Notes under the pieces: model-generated | Told to the model about the DNA's origin: nothing | Database searches by the model: none | What the model saw: only the letters and a program-made list of their open reading frames with translations | Assembly (NCBI RefSeq): GCF_000015665.1 | Contig: NC_008817.1 | Coordinates: 186,001-250,000, forward strand | DNA length: 64,000 nucleotides | Direction of reading: 5' to 3' | DNA from: Prochlorococcus marinus str. MIT 9515 | GTDB lineage: Bacteria > Cyanobacteriota > Cyanobacteriia > PCC-6307 > Cyanobiaceae | Shown: piece by piece, positions 40,565 through 49,356 of the stretch | Numbering within the stretch: position 1 is the stretch's first letter | Layout of the letters: each line of letters opens with the position of its first letter | Position numbers and translations under genes: made by a program

Positions 40565-41566
40565 ATGAATTTAATCATTCGCCCAAGAAGATTGAGAAGA
40601 ACAGAAGCAATAAGAGAGATGGTAAGAGAAAATTACCTGCATCCTGAAGATTTTATATATCCATTATTTATTCATGAAAAGGATTTTCAAGAGGATATAT
40701 CTGCAATGCCAGGAACCTATAGATGGGATATGAATGGATTGATAAAGGAAGTTGTTAGAGCCTGGGAATTAGGTGTTAGATGTATTGTGCTTTTCCCAAA
40801 AATTGATGACAGCTTGAAAACAGAAGATGGCTCAGAATGTTTCAATGAAGCTGGTTTAATACCTAAAGCAATACGAACATTAAAAAAGGAGATCCCTGAG
40901 ATGGCAATAATGACTGACGTTGCACTAGATCCTTATTCATGTGATGGACATGATGGCTTGGTTGATGAGAATGGAAAAATATTAAATGATGAAACTATTG
41001 AAATTCTTAAAAAACAGGCCATAACCCAGGCAAGAGCAGGAGCAGATTTTATTGGTCCAAGTGACATGATGGATGGAAGAGTTGGAGCTATTAGAAGTGC
41101 TTTGGATATAGAGGGATTCAGTGATGTGGGAATTATTAGCTATACAGCAAAATTTTCATCCGCCTATTATGGACCTTTTAGAACAGCTTTAGATTCTGCT
41201 CCAAAAGAGAATAATAAGAAACTTATTCCAAACAATAAATCAACATATCAAATGGATCCTGCTAATTCAAAGGAGGCTTTAATTGAATCAGCGTTAGATC
41301 AATATGAGGGCGCAGACATTTTAATGGTTAAACCAGGTGTTTCTTATTTAGATATTGTTTACAGGCTAAGTAATTTTTCAAATAAACCAATAGCTGCTTA
41401 TAACGTGAGTGGAGAATATTCAATGGTCAAGGCTGCGGCTATGAAAAATTGGATTAATGAAAAGGATATTGTTTTAGAAACATTACTTAGTTTTAAAAGA
41501 GCTGGGGCTAAATTGATACTCACATATCATGCTTGTGATGCATCAAAATGGTTGCAAGAGAGGTAG
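40565..41566 (+). CDS. hemB: Delta-aminolevulinic acid dehydratase
   Basis: A 333-residue porphobilinogen synthase for heme and chlorophyll. The metal region reads LDPYSCDGHDGLV, close to the aspartate-rich Mg-type site of plants and cyanobacteria; GADFIGPSDMMDGRV and LMVKPGVSYLD carry the two catalytic lysines. It is divergent from bicA. Confidence 0.96.
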   Translation: MNLIIRPRRLRRTEAIREMVRENYLHPEDFIYPLFIHEKDFQEDISAMPGTYRWDMNGLIKEVVRAWELGVRCIVLFPKIDDSLKTEDGSECFNEAGLIPKAIRTLKKEIPEMAIMTDVALDPYSCDGHDGLVDENGKILNDETIEILKKQAITQARAGADFIGPSDMMDGRVGAIRSALDIEGFSDVGIISYTAKFSSAYYGPFRTALDSAPKENNKKLIPNNKSTYQMDPANSKEALIESALDQYEGADILMVKPGVSYLDIVYRLSNFSNKPIAAYNVSGEYSMVKAAAMKNWINEKDIVLETLLSFKRAGAKLILTYHACDASKWLQER

Positions 41567-41621
41567 AAACTCATTAAATTCAAAAATTTTGTTTATTCTT
41601 AAATAAATAATATGAATTGTT

Positions 41622-42014
41622 TTGCTTTTAAAAGTTTCAAAAGGTGTTCATAGAATTGGACATATTGCACTTAGAGTCGAGAATCTCGATAGAGCCAAGT
41701 CTTTTTATTTGAACTTAGGTATGAAGTTGATTTGGGACGATAAAGATTGGTGCTATCTTGAAGCAGGTAATTTTAAGGATGGTCTTGCTCTTTTAGGACC
41801 AAGTTATAAAGCGGCAGGCCCACACTTTGCTTTCCATTTTGAAGAAAAGAAAGAAGTTGAAAATATTTATTCTGATTTACAAAGTTCTGGAGTAAAAGTT
41901 TTACCTATTCATGAACATCGAGATGGAACAGCTTCTTTTTATATGCAAGACCCCGAAGGTAACTGGCTAGAAATGCTTTATGTTCCGGCTGGCGGGATTA
42001 AATCAAATATTTGA
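41622..42014 (+). CDS. Glyoxalase/VOC-superfamily protein
   Basis: A 130-residue single-domain VOC protein. It opens with GVHRIGHIALRVENLDRAKSFYLNLGMKLI, the typical first beta-alpha-beta-beta-beta module, and ends DPEGNWLEML. Metal-ligand-like histidine and glutamate are present. It could be a lactoylglutathione-lyase-like or a dioxygenase-like enzyme. TTG 41622 is an uncertain start; the next in-frame ATG lies too far into the domain. It sits between hemB and mutS2. Confidence 0.75.
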   Translation: MLLKVSKGVHRIGHIALRVENLDRAKSFYLNLGMKLIWDDKDWCYLEAGNFKDGLALLGPSYKAAGPHFAFHFEEKKEVENIYSDLQSSGVKVLPIHEHRDGTASFYMQDPEGNWLEMLYVPAGGIKSNI

Positions 42015-42028
42015 TTATCTACTAATCA

Positions 42029-44440
42029 ATGAAAGAGAAAAGTCATTATAAAAATTTATTATCGCACAAATCACTTTCAGAAGAATCTATTGGTCTTTTA
42101 GAGTGGGATACTTTGAAGACTCAAATTGCCTCTTTTGCTTCTACAAAAATGGGCAAGAATGTAGTACTTCAGTTTGAAATTCCCACTGAATATGAAATTT
42201 CGAGGAGATTATTGAAAGAAACTATAGAGATAAATGAGCTAGAAAAAAACTTAGATAAATCGATTAGTTTTTCTGGGGTGTTTGATATTTGTAAAAATAT
42301 CGAGATTTGTTCAAAAGGAGGAGTAATTAATTCTTCTGATTTATTAGAGATAGCTGAAACAATTTCAGCTTCAAGAAATTTAAAAAAAATCCTTTTGGAT
42401 TTTGAACAAAGACCTTTTATTTCTGCTTTTTTAAAGGGTTTAATTGACCATAATCAGATTGAAAAAATTTTGAAAAATGGTATTGAATCCAACGGTAGAA
42501 TTTCGGATCGAGCCAGTCAGAAATTAGCAAACCTTAGACAAGAATTATTATCTAAGAAATCAGAAAGGAGGGTATTAGTAAATAAATTTATTCAAAATAA
42601 TCTACCTTATATCCAAGATACTATTGTTGGCGATAGATACGGAAGACCCGTTTTAGCAATAAAAGTGCAATATGCAGAGAAATTTAAAGGTATAATTCAT
42701 GATTCCTCGGCATCAGGAAATACTATATATCTGGAGCCAGAATCTATAGTTTTAAAGGGTAATAAGATCGCTTCTATGGAAGCTAGAGTTGCAGGAGAAG
42801 AATTTAAATTATTAAAAGAGTGGTCACATATTATTCGTGATAACAATCAAAGTCTTCTTGAAATGTCAAATATACTTTTGAGAGCGGAGTTTTCCCTAAC
42901 TCGTTCAAGATATTCAAATTGGATTGGAGGCAATGCTCCAATAGTTGAAAATAGTCCAATAGTTTCTTTAATGGGTTTTTCTCATCCTCTTTTGATTTGG
43001 GAAAATAAAAAAAAACAAGCTGCCAAACCAGTTTCTATTGATTTTCATATAGACAGAAATACTAAGGTGGTAGCTATCACAGGACCAAATACTGGAGGTA
43101 AAACTGTTGCATTAAAGGGCCTTGGAATAGCATTATTGATGGCTAGATCAGGATTATTTATTCCTTCAATTCAAAAACCAATAATTCCTTTTTGTCCAAA
43201 TATATTTGTTGATATTGGGGATGATCAATCTTTAGAGGGAAATTTATCTACTTTTAGTGGACACATATTGCGCATTAAAAATATTTTGGAAGCTCTTAAT
43301 AATAAAAAGGGGTTTTCAGTTGTTTTATTAGATGAGATTGGATCTGGAACCGATCCTTCTGAAGGTACTGCACTTGCAATAGCTTTACTGAAAGAGTTTG
43401 CAATTGTCTCTGATATTACCCTGGCTACAACTCATTATGGGGATATTAAAGCTTTGAAATACAGTGATAATAGATTTGAAAACGTTTCAGTTGCTTTTGA
43501 CGAAGAATCATTCAAGCCTAAATATACTCTTAATTGGGGAATACCGGGAAGAAGTAATGCGTTATCAATTTCAAAGAGAATTGGCATTAATGAAAAAATA
43601 CTGAATAATGCTTCCAACTATTTAAAACCGAAAGAAGTTGAAAATATAAATAATATTATTAAAGGATTAGAAGAGGAAAGGTTAAAGCAACAAAAATCGG
43701 CAGAAGAGGCCGCTGAACTTATAGCCAGAACAGAAATATTACATGATGAAATAAAGAATAAATATGAATTTCAAAAACTCAATGCTTTAAAAATTCAGGA
43801 GGCTGAAAAGCAAAAACTATCCAAACATATCAAAGAAGCTCAAAAAGAAGTTATTAATTTGATCAAAAAATTAAAAGACCAAAATGCAACTGGAGAAGAT
43901 GCCAGATTAATTGGAATTAGGCTTAAAGAAATTGAGACGGATCATCTTACTCAATCAAATGTTGAAAGGACAACATCTTGGAGTCCCAAAATAGGAGATT
44001 TTATTAAAATTAAAAGTTTAAATAGCTCTGGTCAAATAATAGACATAGATGAAAAAGCCAAGTCTTACGAGGTTAAATGTGGATCATTTAGAAGCACATT
44101 ATCAATTAATGATTTTGAAGGACTTAATGGCGAAAAACCTAAGTTTAAAGATTCTCAAATCCAAATTAGTTCAGTAAGAGAAGATTTTTCTTTTTCTAAA
44201 ATAAGAACAAGTAAAAACACCATAGATGTTAGGGGAATGAGAGTTCATGAAGCAGAAATCATTATTGAAGAAAAATTTAAAAAGTTTCATGGACCGCTCT
44301 GGATAGTTCATGGTATCGGAACTGGGAAATTAAAAAAAGGATTACGTTTATGGTTATCAAGTTTGAATTATGTTGATAAAGTTGAAGATGCAGAAAATAA
44401 TGAGGGAGGAGCTGGTTGCAGTATTGCGTGGATAAAATAA
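42029..44440 (+). CDS. mutS2: MutS2 family ATPase with Smr domain
   Basis: An 803-residue protein with an N-terminal clamp-like domain, a MutS-type ATPase (Walker A GPNTGGKTVALKG, ABC-like LSTFSGH, Walker B VVLLDEIGSGTDP), a coiled coil and a C-terminal Smr nuclease domain (IDVRGMRVHEAEI and HGIGTGKLKKGLR). Family members suppress recombination or act on collided ribosomes. It lacks a mismatch-recognition domain, so it is not MutS1. Confidence 0.93.
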   Translation: MKEKSHYKNLLSHKSLSEESIGLLEWDTLKTQIASFASTKMGKNVVLQFEIPTEYEISRRLLKETIEINELEKNLDKSISFSGVFDICKNIEICSKGGVINSSDLLEIAETISASRNLKKILLDFEQRPFISAFLKGLIDHNQIEKILKNGIESNGRISDRASQKLANLRQELLSKKSERRVLVNKFIQNNLPYIQDTIVGDRYGRPVLAIKVQYAEKFKGIIHDSSASGNTIYLEPESIVLKGNKIASMEARVAGEEFKLLKEWSHIIRDNNQSLLEMSNILLRAEFSLTRSRYSNWIGGNAPIVENSPIVSLMGFSHPLLIWENKKKQAAKPVSIDFHIDRNTKVVAITGPNTGGKTVALKGLGIALLMARSGLFIPSIQKPIIPFCPNIFVDIGDDQSLEGNLSTFSGHILRIKNILEALNNKKGFSVVLLDEIGSGTDPSEGTALAIALLKEFAIVSDITLATTHYGDIKALKYSDNRFENVSVAFDEESFKPKYTLNWGIPGRSNALSISKRIGINEKILNNASNYLKPKEVENINNIIKGLEEERLKQQKSAEEAAELIARTEILHDEIKNKYEFQKLNALKIQEAEKQKLSKHIKEAQKEVINLIKKLKDQNATGEDARLIGIRLKEIETDHLTQSNVERTTSWSPKIGDFIKIKSLNSSGQIIDIDEKAKSYEVKCGSFRSTLSINDFEGLNGEKPKFKDSQIQISSVREDFSFSKIRTSKNTIDVRGMRVHEAEIIIEEKFKKFHGPLWIVHGIGTGKLKKGLRLWLSSLNYVDKVEDAENNEGGAGCSIAWIK

Positions 44441-44480
44441 AATCTGTAAGTATCTAGAAAAACTATTCGTCAATTTTTAA

Positions 44481-45464
44481 GTGCAATTTATTGATCAAGC
44501 AAATATTATTCTCAAAGCTGGTAAAGGAGGCAATGGAATAGTTTCCTTTAGAAGAGAAAAATTTGTGCCTGCTGGAGGACCTTCAGGCGGTAATGGAGGA
44601 AAGGGTGGCTCAATTATCCTTGTAGCTGACAATAATCTGCAAACACTTTTGGATTTTAAATTTAATAGAGAAATATTTGCTAAAGATGGTTTCAAAGGAG
44701 GTCCAAACAAAAGATCTGGAGCATCAGGGGAGAATACAATCCTAAAAGTTCCTTGTGGAACTGAAGTTAGAGATGTTCATACTGGGATTATATTGGGAGA
44801 TTTAACTATTGATAAGCAAAGTTTAACTATTGCTCATGGAGGTAGAGGAGGCCATGGCAATGCTTATTACTTAAGTAACCAAAACAGAGCTCCGGAATCT
44901 TTCACTGAGGGACAAGAAGGAGAGATTTGGGAGGTGCAATTAGAATTAAAACTCCTTGCAGAAGTTGGGATCATTGGTCTTCCTAATGCGGGGAAAAGTA
45001 CTTTAATTTCTGTTCTATCATCAGCACGGCCAAAAATTGCAAACTATCCATTTACGACTTTGATACCTAATCTAGGAGTAGTGAGGAAGGCTGATGGAAA
45101 TGGATGTCTTTTTGCGGATATTCCTGGTTTGATATCTGGTGCTGCTGAAGGAGTAGGTTTGGGACATGATTTTTTAAGGCATATTCAAAGAACAAAGATA
45201 CTGATTCATGTGATCGATTCAATTGCAGAAAATCCTATTCATGATTTTGAGATAATTGAGAAAGAATTAAAACAATATGGTAATGGGCTTTTAGAGAAAG
45301 AAAGAATAATTGTACTTAATAAGAAGGAGCTTATAGATGAAAATTATTTGAAAATAATAATAAAAAAGTTAGAAAATTTATCTAAGAAAAAAGTTTTAGT
45401 TATTTCTTCAGCTTTACGAGAAGGTTTGCCTTCACTACTTTCTGAGGTTTGGAATCGAATTTAA
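44481..45464 (+). CDS. obgE: GTPase Obg/CgtA
   Basis: A 327-residue ribosome-assembly GTPase. The glycine-rich Obg fold fills the N-terminus ([18 protein letters not shown]), followed by the G domain with GLPNAGKST and [12 protein letters not shown]. It lacks the extra C-terminal domain of some Obg proteins. Start is GTG 44481, and it is 40 bases after mutS2. Confidence 0.95.
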   Translation: MQFIDQANIILKAGKGGNGIVSFRREKFVPAGGPSGGNGGKGGSIILVADNNLQTLLDFKFNREIFAKDGFKGGPNKRSGASGENTILKVPCGTEVRDVHTGIILGDLTIDKQSLTIAHGGRGGHGNAYYLSNQNRAPESFTEGQEGEIWEVQLELKLLAEVGIIGLPNAGKSTLISVLSSARPKIANYPFTTLIPNLGVVRKADGNGCLFADIPGLISGAAEGVGLGHDFLRHIQRTKILIHVIDSIAENPIHDFEIIEKELKQYGNGLLEKERIIVLNKKELIDENYLKIIIKKLENLSKKKVLVISSALREGLPSLLSEVWNRI

Positions 45465-45551
45465 TTTTTGAGATATTATTTTTTTTTAATTAAAATGCTT
45501 GATTTAATTGTGTAAATTGGCCATAAATTATATGTTGCCTTTTATAAACTT

Positions 45552-45734
45552 ATGAATTTTTATAGTTGCTTTGATCAACAAGGAAAAATAATTGCCAGGT
45601 GCCAGACTATCCAAGATATTGAAGTTTTAAAAAAAATGGGAAGACCGATAGTTGAAGTTAAAGAAATGAAGAACGAAGAATCTGTAGTCTGTTCCTTAAC
45701 TGGCAGTCCCTCTGACTTTAATATGGATTATTAA
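45552..45734 (+). CDS. Small conserved hypothetical protein
   Basis: A 60-residue protein with no recognised domain. It starts MNFYSCFDQQGKIIARC and ends CSLTGSPSDFNMDY, with three cysteines. No membrane segment. The lead to obgE is 87 bases, and a terminator follows directly, so it is the end of the mutS2-obgE run. Coding looks real by composition and by the neat terminator after it. Confidence 0.7.
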   Translation: MNFYSCFDQQGKIIARCQTIQDIEVLKKMGRPIVEVKEMKNEESVVCSLTGSPSDFNMDY

Positions 45735-45770
45735 AAAAAAAAGGGCCTCAAGAGCCCTTTTTTTGTTTTT
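45735..45770. terminator. Bidirectional intrinsic terminator
   Basis: AAAAAGGGC and GCCCTTTTT (GGGC 45743-45746, GCCC 45754-45757) flank a 7-base loop, with A-runs on one side and T-runs on the other. It lies between two converging genes and can serve both. Confidence 0.9.
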
Positions 45771-45784
45771 TTTAAGTTTACGTA

Positions 45785-46003
45785 TTAATCATCATAAACT
45801 AAACATTCAGGTTCATCTGGATTGGCATCACAGAATAGCTCTAATGCATTTGGATCATGTTTGTCTTCAGGATGATGATCCTTATATTCTTCAAGTTCCT
45901 TTAATTCTTCAGTTAAATGTCTGACCTTTGGAAGATTACCCTGTTCTTTTGCAGAGGCGATTTCCGATTGATCTTTTTGAATGTGTTCGTCAATGGATTT
46001 CAT
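45785..46003 (-). CDS. cp12: CP12-like Calvin cycle regulator
   Basis: A 72-residue protein. The C-terminus CDANPDEPECLVYDD is the GAPDH-binding CP12 motif with its cysteine pair. The N-terminal cysteine pair and the usual AWD_VEEL core are absent; that stretch is lysine/glutamate-rich helix. CP12 links GAPDH and phosphoribulokinase under oxidising or dark conditions; with only one cysteine pair, GAPDH binding should be kept and redox control of PRK altered. It ends at the bidirectional terminator. Confidence 0.85.
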   Translation of the reverse strand: MKSIDEHIQKDQSEIASAKEQGNLPKVRHLTEELKELEEYKDHHPEDKHDPNALELFCDANPDEPECLVYDD

Positions 46004-46135
46004 TTGCAGTTTTTCGTACTTAAGTAGACTCTTATAACATAGTTAATTTGAATTGATTTTGCATTATCTATTAATAAGCTTCGTGTTCATAACAACATGA
46101 AATTGATAAGTTAATAATTATCTAGGATTAATCTT

Positions 46136-47080
46136 TTAAGTAACCGATTCGATTATTTCCTGTAAAGAGGGCAAAACTGGGATAATTTGATTTGGATTTA
46201 AAGGGAATATTGCTTTGTAATAGTCTTTTTTCCATTCAGAGTCAAAACATGTCTCAGAAATATTAGACAATTCAAAAAATCTTGATCTCCATTTAATAAT
46301 ATTTTTAAAATCTGAAATTTCTTTTTCACTACATTTAAAAAGTTGCCTATAAATTAATTCCCAACGAATAATTGTTGGAAATAAATAAATATCCGCATAG
46401 GTTAGGTCTTCTCCACATATCCAATTACCCAAATTTTTATCAAACTCTTTTTCTACCTTGCTTAAAGATCTAAAAAGGGTTTTACTTGCTAGTTCATAAG
46501 ATCTCTGATTTCTAGCAAATCCGCATTTATAGACTCCATCGTTTATGTCTGAATGAATCATTTTTAAAAAATTTTGATCGCAATTTTTTATTTGGAGTGT
46601 TTTGTTAGAGGATTCGACTTTTATTGAATTCAGTAACCTTACTATTTGGGAACTTTCACTAGATATAATATTAATATGATTATTTTGAAGATTAAATAGT
46701 AATGGTAATGTCGACCTGAATATATTCTGTTTTTGTGCTTTTTTATAAAATTGATTAAGAGTCTCGCATCCCTCAAACTTTTCTTTGAAAATCCATTGTC
46801 CAGAATTAATATCCGCTTTTAAAAAAATAACTTTAATTTTCTTTGATAAGTTTTTCAGTTTGTAAATGAGTAAAGTTCTATGGCACCAAGGACAAGAGTT
46901 TCCTACCAATAGATAAGAGTTTTTAGTATTGACTTCAAAATCATAAGTTTTATCAACTAAAATTCCCTTCGGCCTTTTATAATTTCCATGAGAGTCTGCA
47001 GGTGCAAAACCGTCCATTAATTTTGTCCAAAACCAAAACCACGATCTTTTGGCGAAATTAATTAGATACTTATTTTGCAT
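46136..47080 (-). CDS. Glutathione S-transferase-like protein (GS-hydroquinone reductase type)
   Basis: A 314-residue protein with a thioredoxin-like first half (active-site CPWCHRTLLIYKL near residue 60) and a helical GST C-terminal domain (CGEDLTYADIYLFPTIIRW). The pattern resembles omega or Ecm4-type enzymes that use a cysteine and glutathione to reduce glutathionyl-hydroquinones. The substrate is not known. It is divergent from the aspartoacylase-like gene, whose frame overlaps its start. Confidence 0.75.
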   Translation of the reverse strand: MQNKYLINFAKRSWFWFWTKLMDGFAPADSHGNYKRPKGILVDKTYDFEVNTKNSYLLVGNSCPWCHRTLLIYKLKNLSKKIKVIFLKADINSGQWIFKEKFEGCETLNQFYKKAQKQNIFRSTLPLLFNLQNNHINIISSESSQIVRLLNSIKVESSNKTLQIKNCDQNFLKMIHSDINDGVYKCGFARNQRSYELASKTLFRSLSKVEKEFDKNLGNWICGEDLTYADIYLFPTIIRWELIYRQLFKCSEKEISDFKNIIKWRSRFFELSNISETCFDSEWKKDYYKAIFPLNPNQIIPVLPSLQEIIESVT

Positions 47081-47104
47081 AAATTTGTAATTTTATTTTT
47101 AAAA

Positions 47105-48001
47105 ATGAACTCGGGCAAAATACTAATTGTTTCAAGCACTCATGGAAATGAAATTAATCCAGTTTGGTCCGTCAATCAATATAGTAAGCAGGGAAATATC
47201 ATTGACAAAAATATTGAATATAAGTTCATCATAGGAAACCCTCTGGCTTATGAAAAGGGTTGCAGATATATAGATAAAGATTTGAACAGATCTTTTAATC
47301 TAATTAAAAATAATCATGATACTAGTATTTATGAAATTAGAAGGGCAAATTTTTTAGTTGAAAAGTTTGGTGTTAATGGTTCTGAACCTTGTGATATTGC
47401 TATTGACTTGCATACGACTACCGCAAATATGGGAACAAGCATTGTAATGTATGGTAGAAGAGAAAAAGATTTTTGTCTTGCGGCATTACTTCAGCATAAG
47501 TTTGGTTTACCCATTTATCTTCATGAAAAAGATGAAAAACAAACTGGATTTCTTGTGGAAGCATGGCCATGTGGATTAGTAATAGAAATAGGTCCTGTTG
47601 CTCAAAATTTTTACGATCCTAAAATCATAAATAGATTTTTAATAATTATTAGTTCTCTAAGAGAAGAGATAAATAAGTTAAAAAATAAGCAAAAACAACT
47701 TCCTAAACTTGTAATTGTTCATGTACACCAGGGAAGTATTGATTATCCAAGAGGCGAAGATGGAAATATTAATGCCCTAATTCATCCTAAAAGAATGAAT
47801 CAAGATTGGAAGCCTATAAAAAAAGGAGACCCTTTGTTTATGGATATGGAAGGTTGTACTAAATCTTATAATGGAAAAAATACTCTTTGGCCTGTTTTCA
47901 TTGGTGAGGTCGCTTATAAAGAAAAGAATATTGCAATGAGTTATACAAAAAAAGAAGTAATAAATCTTCCCACTCAAATTTGCGAAGATTTCTTTAATTA
48001 G
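47105..48001 (+). CDS. Aspartoacylase-like zinc deacylase
   Basis: About 298 residues of the AstE/AspA succinylglutamate desuccinylase/aspartoacylase family. The zinc ligands are in STHGNEINP (H and E) and DLHTT, with EIGP later. The frame opens at 47075, but ATG 47105 (MNSGKILIVSSTHGNE) is a better start, just after the divergent gene's start region. It hydrolyses an N-acyl amino acid; the exact substrate is unknown. Confidence 0.8.
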   Translation: MNSGKILIVSSTHGNEINPVWSVNQYSKQGNIIDKNIEYKFIIGNPLAYEKGCRYIDKDLNRSFNLIKNNHDTSIYEIRRANFLVEKFGVNGSEPCDIAIDLHTTTANMGTSIVMYGRREKDFCLAALLQHKFGLPIYLHEKDEKQTGFLVEAWPCGLVIEIGPVAQNFYDPKIINRFLIIISSLREEINKLKNKQKQLPKLVIVHVHQGSIDYPRGEDGNINALIHPKRMNQDWKPIKKGDPLFMDMEGCTKSYNGKNTLWPVFIGEVAYKEKNIAMSYTKKEVINLPTQICEDFFN

Positions 48002-48134
48002 GACTTTTTTTTCTCATAATTTTTCTTTAATATAAGTATTTTTTATATAAGTTATAAGACTTTTTGATACACATTGCTTGGGGTTTTGGATTATATTTAT
48101 TAAAGCGAAATTAATTTTTCGTTTTTATTTACAC

Positions 48135-48149
48135 GTCTCGATAAGAGAC
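48135..48149 (+). promoter_or_regulatory. psbA 5' hairpin (copy 1)
   Basis: GTCTC GATAA GAGAC forms a 5-base perfect stem 15 bases before the psbA ATG. It sits where the ribosome would land, and there is no clear Shine-Dalgarno. It may affect psbA translation or RNA stability. Confidence 0.5.
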
Positions 48150-48164
48150 ATACTTTACGAACTC

Positions 48165-49247
48165 ATGACAACTATTCAGCAGCAGCGTACTTCGCTGTTA
48201 AAAGGCTGGCCTCAGTTTTGTGAGTGGGTAACATCAACTAACAACAGAATTTATGTTGGTTGGTTCGGCGTCTTAATGATTCCATGCCTACTTGCAGCCG
48301 CGGCTTGTTTCATCGTTGCTTTCATCGCAGCACCTCCAGTAGACATTGACGGAATTAGAGAACCAGTTGCTGGTTCATTCCTATACGGAAACAACATCAT
48401 CTCAGGTGCAGTTGTTCCTTCTTCAAATGCTATTGGTCTACACTTCTACCCAATTTGGGAAGCAGCTACTGTAGATGAGTGGTTATACAACGGTGGTCCT
48501 TACCAGCTAGTAATTTTCCACTTCCTTATTGGTATCTCAGCTTACATGGGACGTCAGTGGGAGCTTTCATACCGTTTAGGTATGCGTCCTTGGATCTGTG
48601 TTGCATACTCTGCACCAGTTTCAGCAGCTTTCGCAGTATTCCTTGTATATCCATTTGGTCAAGGTTCATTCTCTGACGGAATGCCTTTAGGTATCTCTGG
48701 AACATTCAACTTCATGTTTGTTTTCCAGGCAGAGCACAACATTCTTATGCACCCATTCCATATGGCTGGTGTTGCAGGTATGTTCGGAGGATCATTATTC
48801 TCAGCAATGCATGGTTCACTTGTTACTTCATCTCTAATCAGAGAAACAACTGAGACAGAGTCTCAGAACTATGGTTACAAGTTCGGACAAGAAGAAGAAA
48901 CATATAACATCGTTGCAGCTCATGGCTACTTCGGTCGTTTGATCTTCCAATATGCTTCATTCAACAACAGCAGAAGTCTTCACTTCTTCCTAGCTGTATT
49001 CCCAGTTGTATGTGTTTGGTTAACTTCAATGGGAATCTGCACAATGGCATTCAACCTTAACGGTTTCAACTTCAACCAGTCAGTTGTTGATGCAAACGGT
49101 AAGATTGTTCCTACATGGGGTGACGTTCTTAACAGAGCTAACTTAGGTATGGAAGTAATGCATGAGCGTAACGCTCACAACTTCCCACTTGATCTAGCAG
49201 CAGCTGAGTCTACAACAGTAGCTCTTACAGCTCCAGCTATCGGTTAA
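48165..49247 (+). CDS. psbA: Photosystem II D1 protein, copy 1
   Basis: A 360-residue D1 core protein of PSII. The frame is open upstream, but ATG 48165 ([15 protein letters not shown]) is the family start. Residue 131 here, which is canonical 130, is glutamine (GRQWELS), the D1:1-type state. The C-terminal tail after LDLAA is the CtpA-cleaved extension. Codon use is richer in C-ending codons than the neighbours, as expected for a highly expressed gene. The second copy at 50118-51200 encodes the same protein. Confidence 0.98.
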   Translation: MTTIQQQRTSLLKGWPQFCEWVTSTNNRIYVGWFGVLMIPCLLAAAACFIVAFIAAPPVDIDGIREPVAGSFLYGNNIISGAVVPSSNAIGLHFYPIWEAATVDEWLYNGGPYQLVIFHFLIGISAYMGRQWELSYRLGMRPWICVAYSAPVSAAFAVFLVYPFGQGSFSDGMPLGISGTFNFMFVFQAEHNILMHPFHMAGVAGMFGGSLFSAMHGSLVTSSLIRETTETESQNYGYKFGQEEETYNIVAAHGYFGRLIFQYASFNNSRSLHFFLAVFPVVCVWLTSMGICTMAFNLNGFNFNQSVVDANGKIVPTWGDVLNRANLGMEVMHERNAHNFPLDLAAAESTTVALTAPAIG

Positions 49248-49265
49248 GCTTAAAGTTCTAAATTT

Positions 49266-49297
49266 AAAGCCTCCTTTTATAGGGGGCTTTTTTTTTA
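49266..49297 (+). terminator. psbA terminator (copy 1)
   Basis: AAAGCCTCC and GGGGGCTTT (with one G-T pair) form a stem around TTTTATA, followed by a run of T. It lies 18 bases after the psbA stop. Confidence 0.9.
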
Positions 49298-49356
49298 TGT
49301 TTACTTTTCAATTGATTTCATATAATGGGTAATAGAACTTAAACAATTTGATATTT

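Larger units (their letters stand above)
48084..49356. repeat. Direct repeat, copy 1 (psbA unit)
   Basis: A 1273-base block that recurs at 50037-51309, offset 1953 bases. It holds 81 bases of 5' region, psbA, its terminator and 59 bases that in the other copy form the aroC leader. I saw no base differences by eye, and the encoded proteins are identical. Confidence 0.95.

Noticed and set aside
48078-48164. In-frame N-terminal extension of psbA copy 1
   Set aside because: D1 starts at MTTIQQQR in its family and copy 2 lacks the same upstream sequence.
48479-48676. 65-residue frame inside psbA (repeated at 50432-50629)
   Set aside because: It is an out-of-frame shadow of D1; being duplicated only reflects the psbA repeat.
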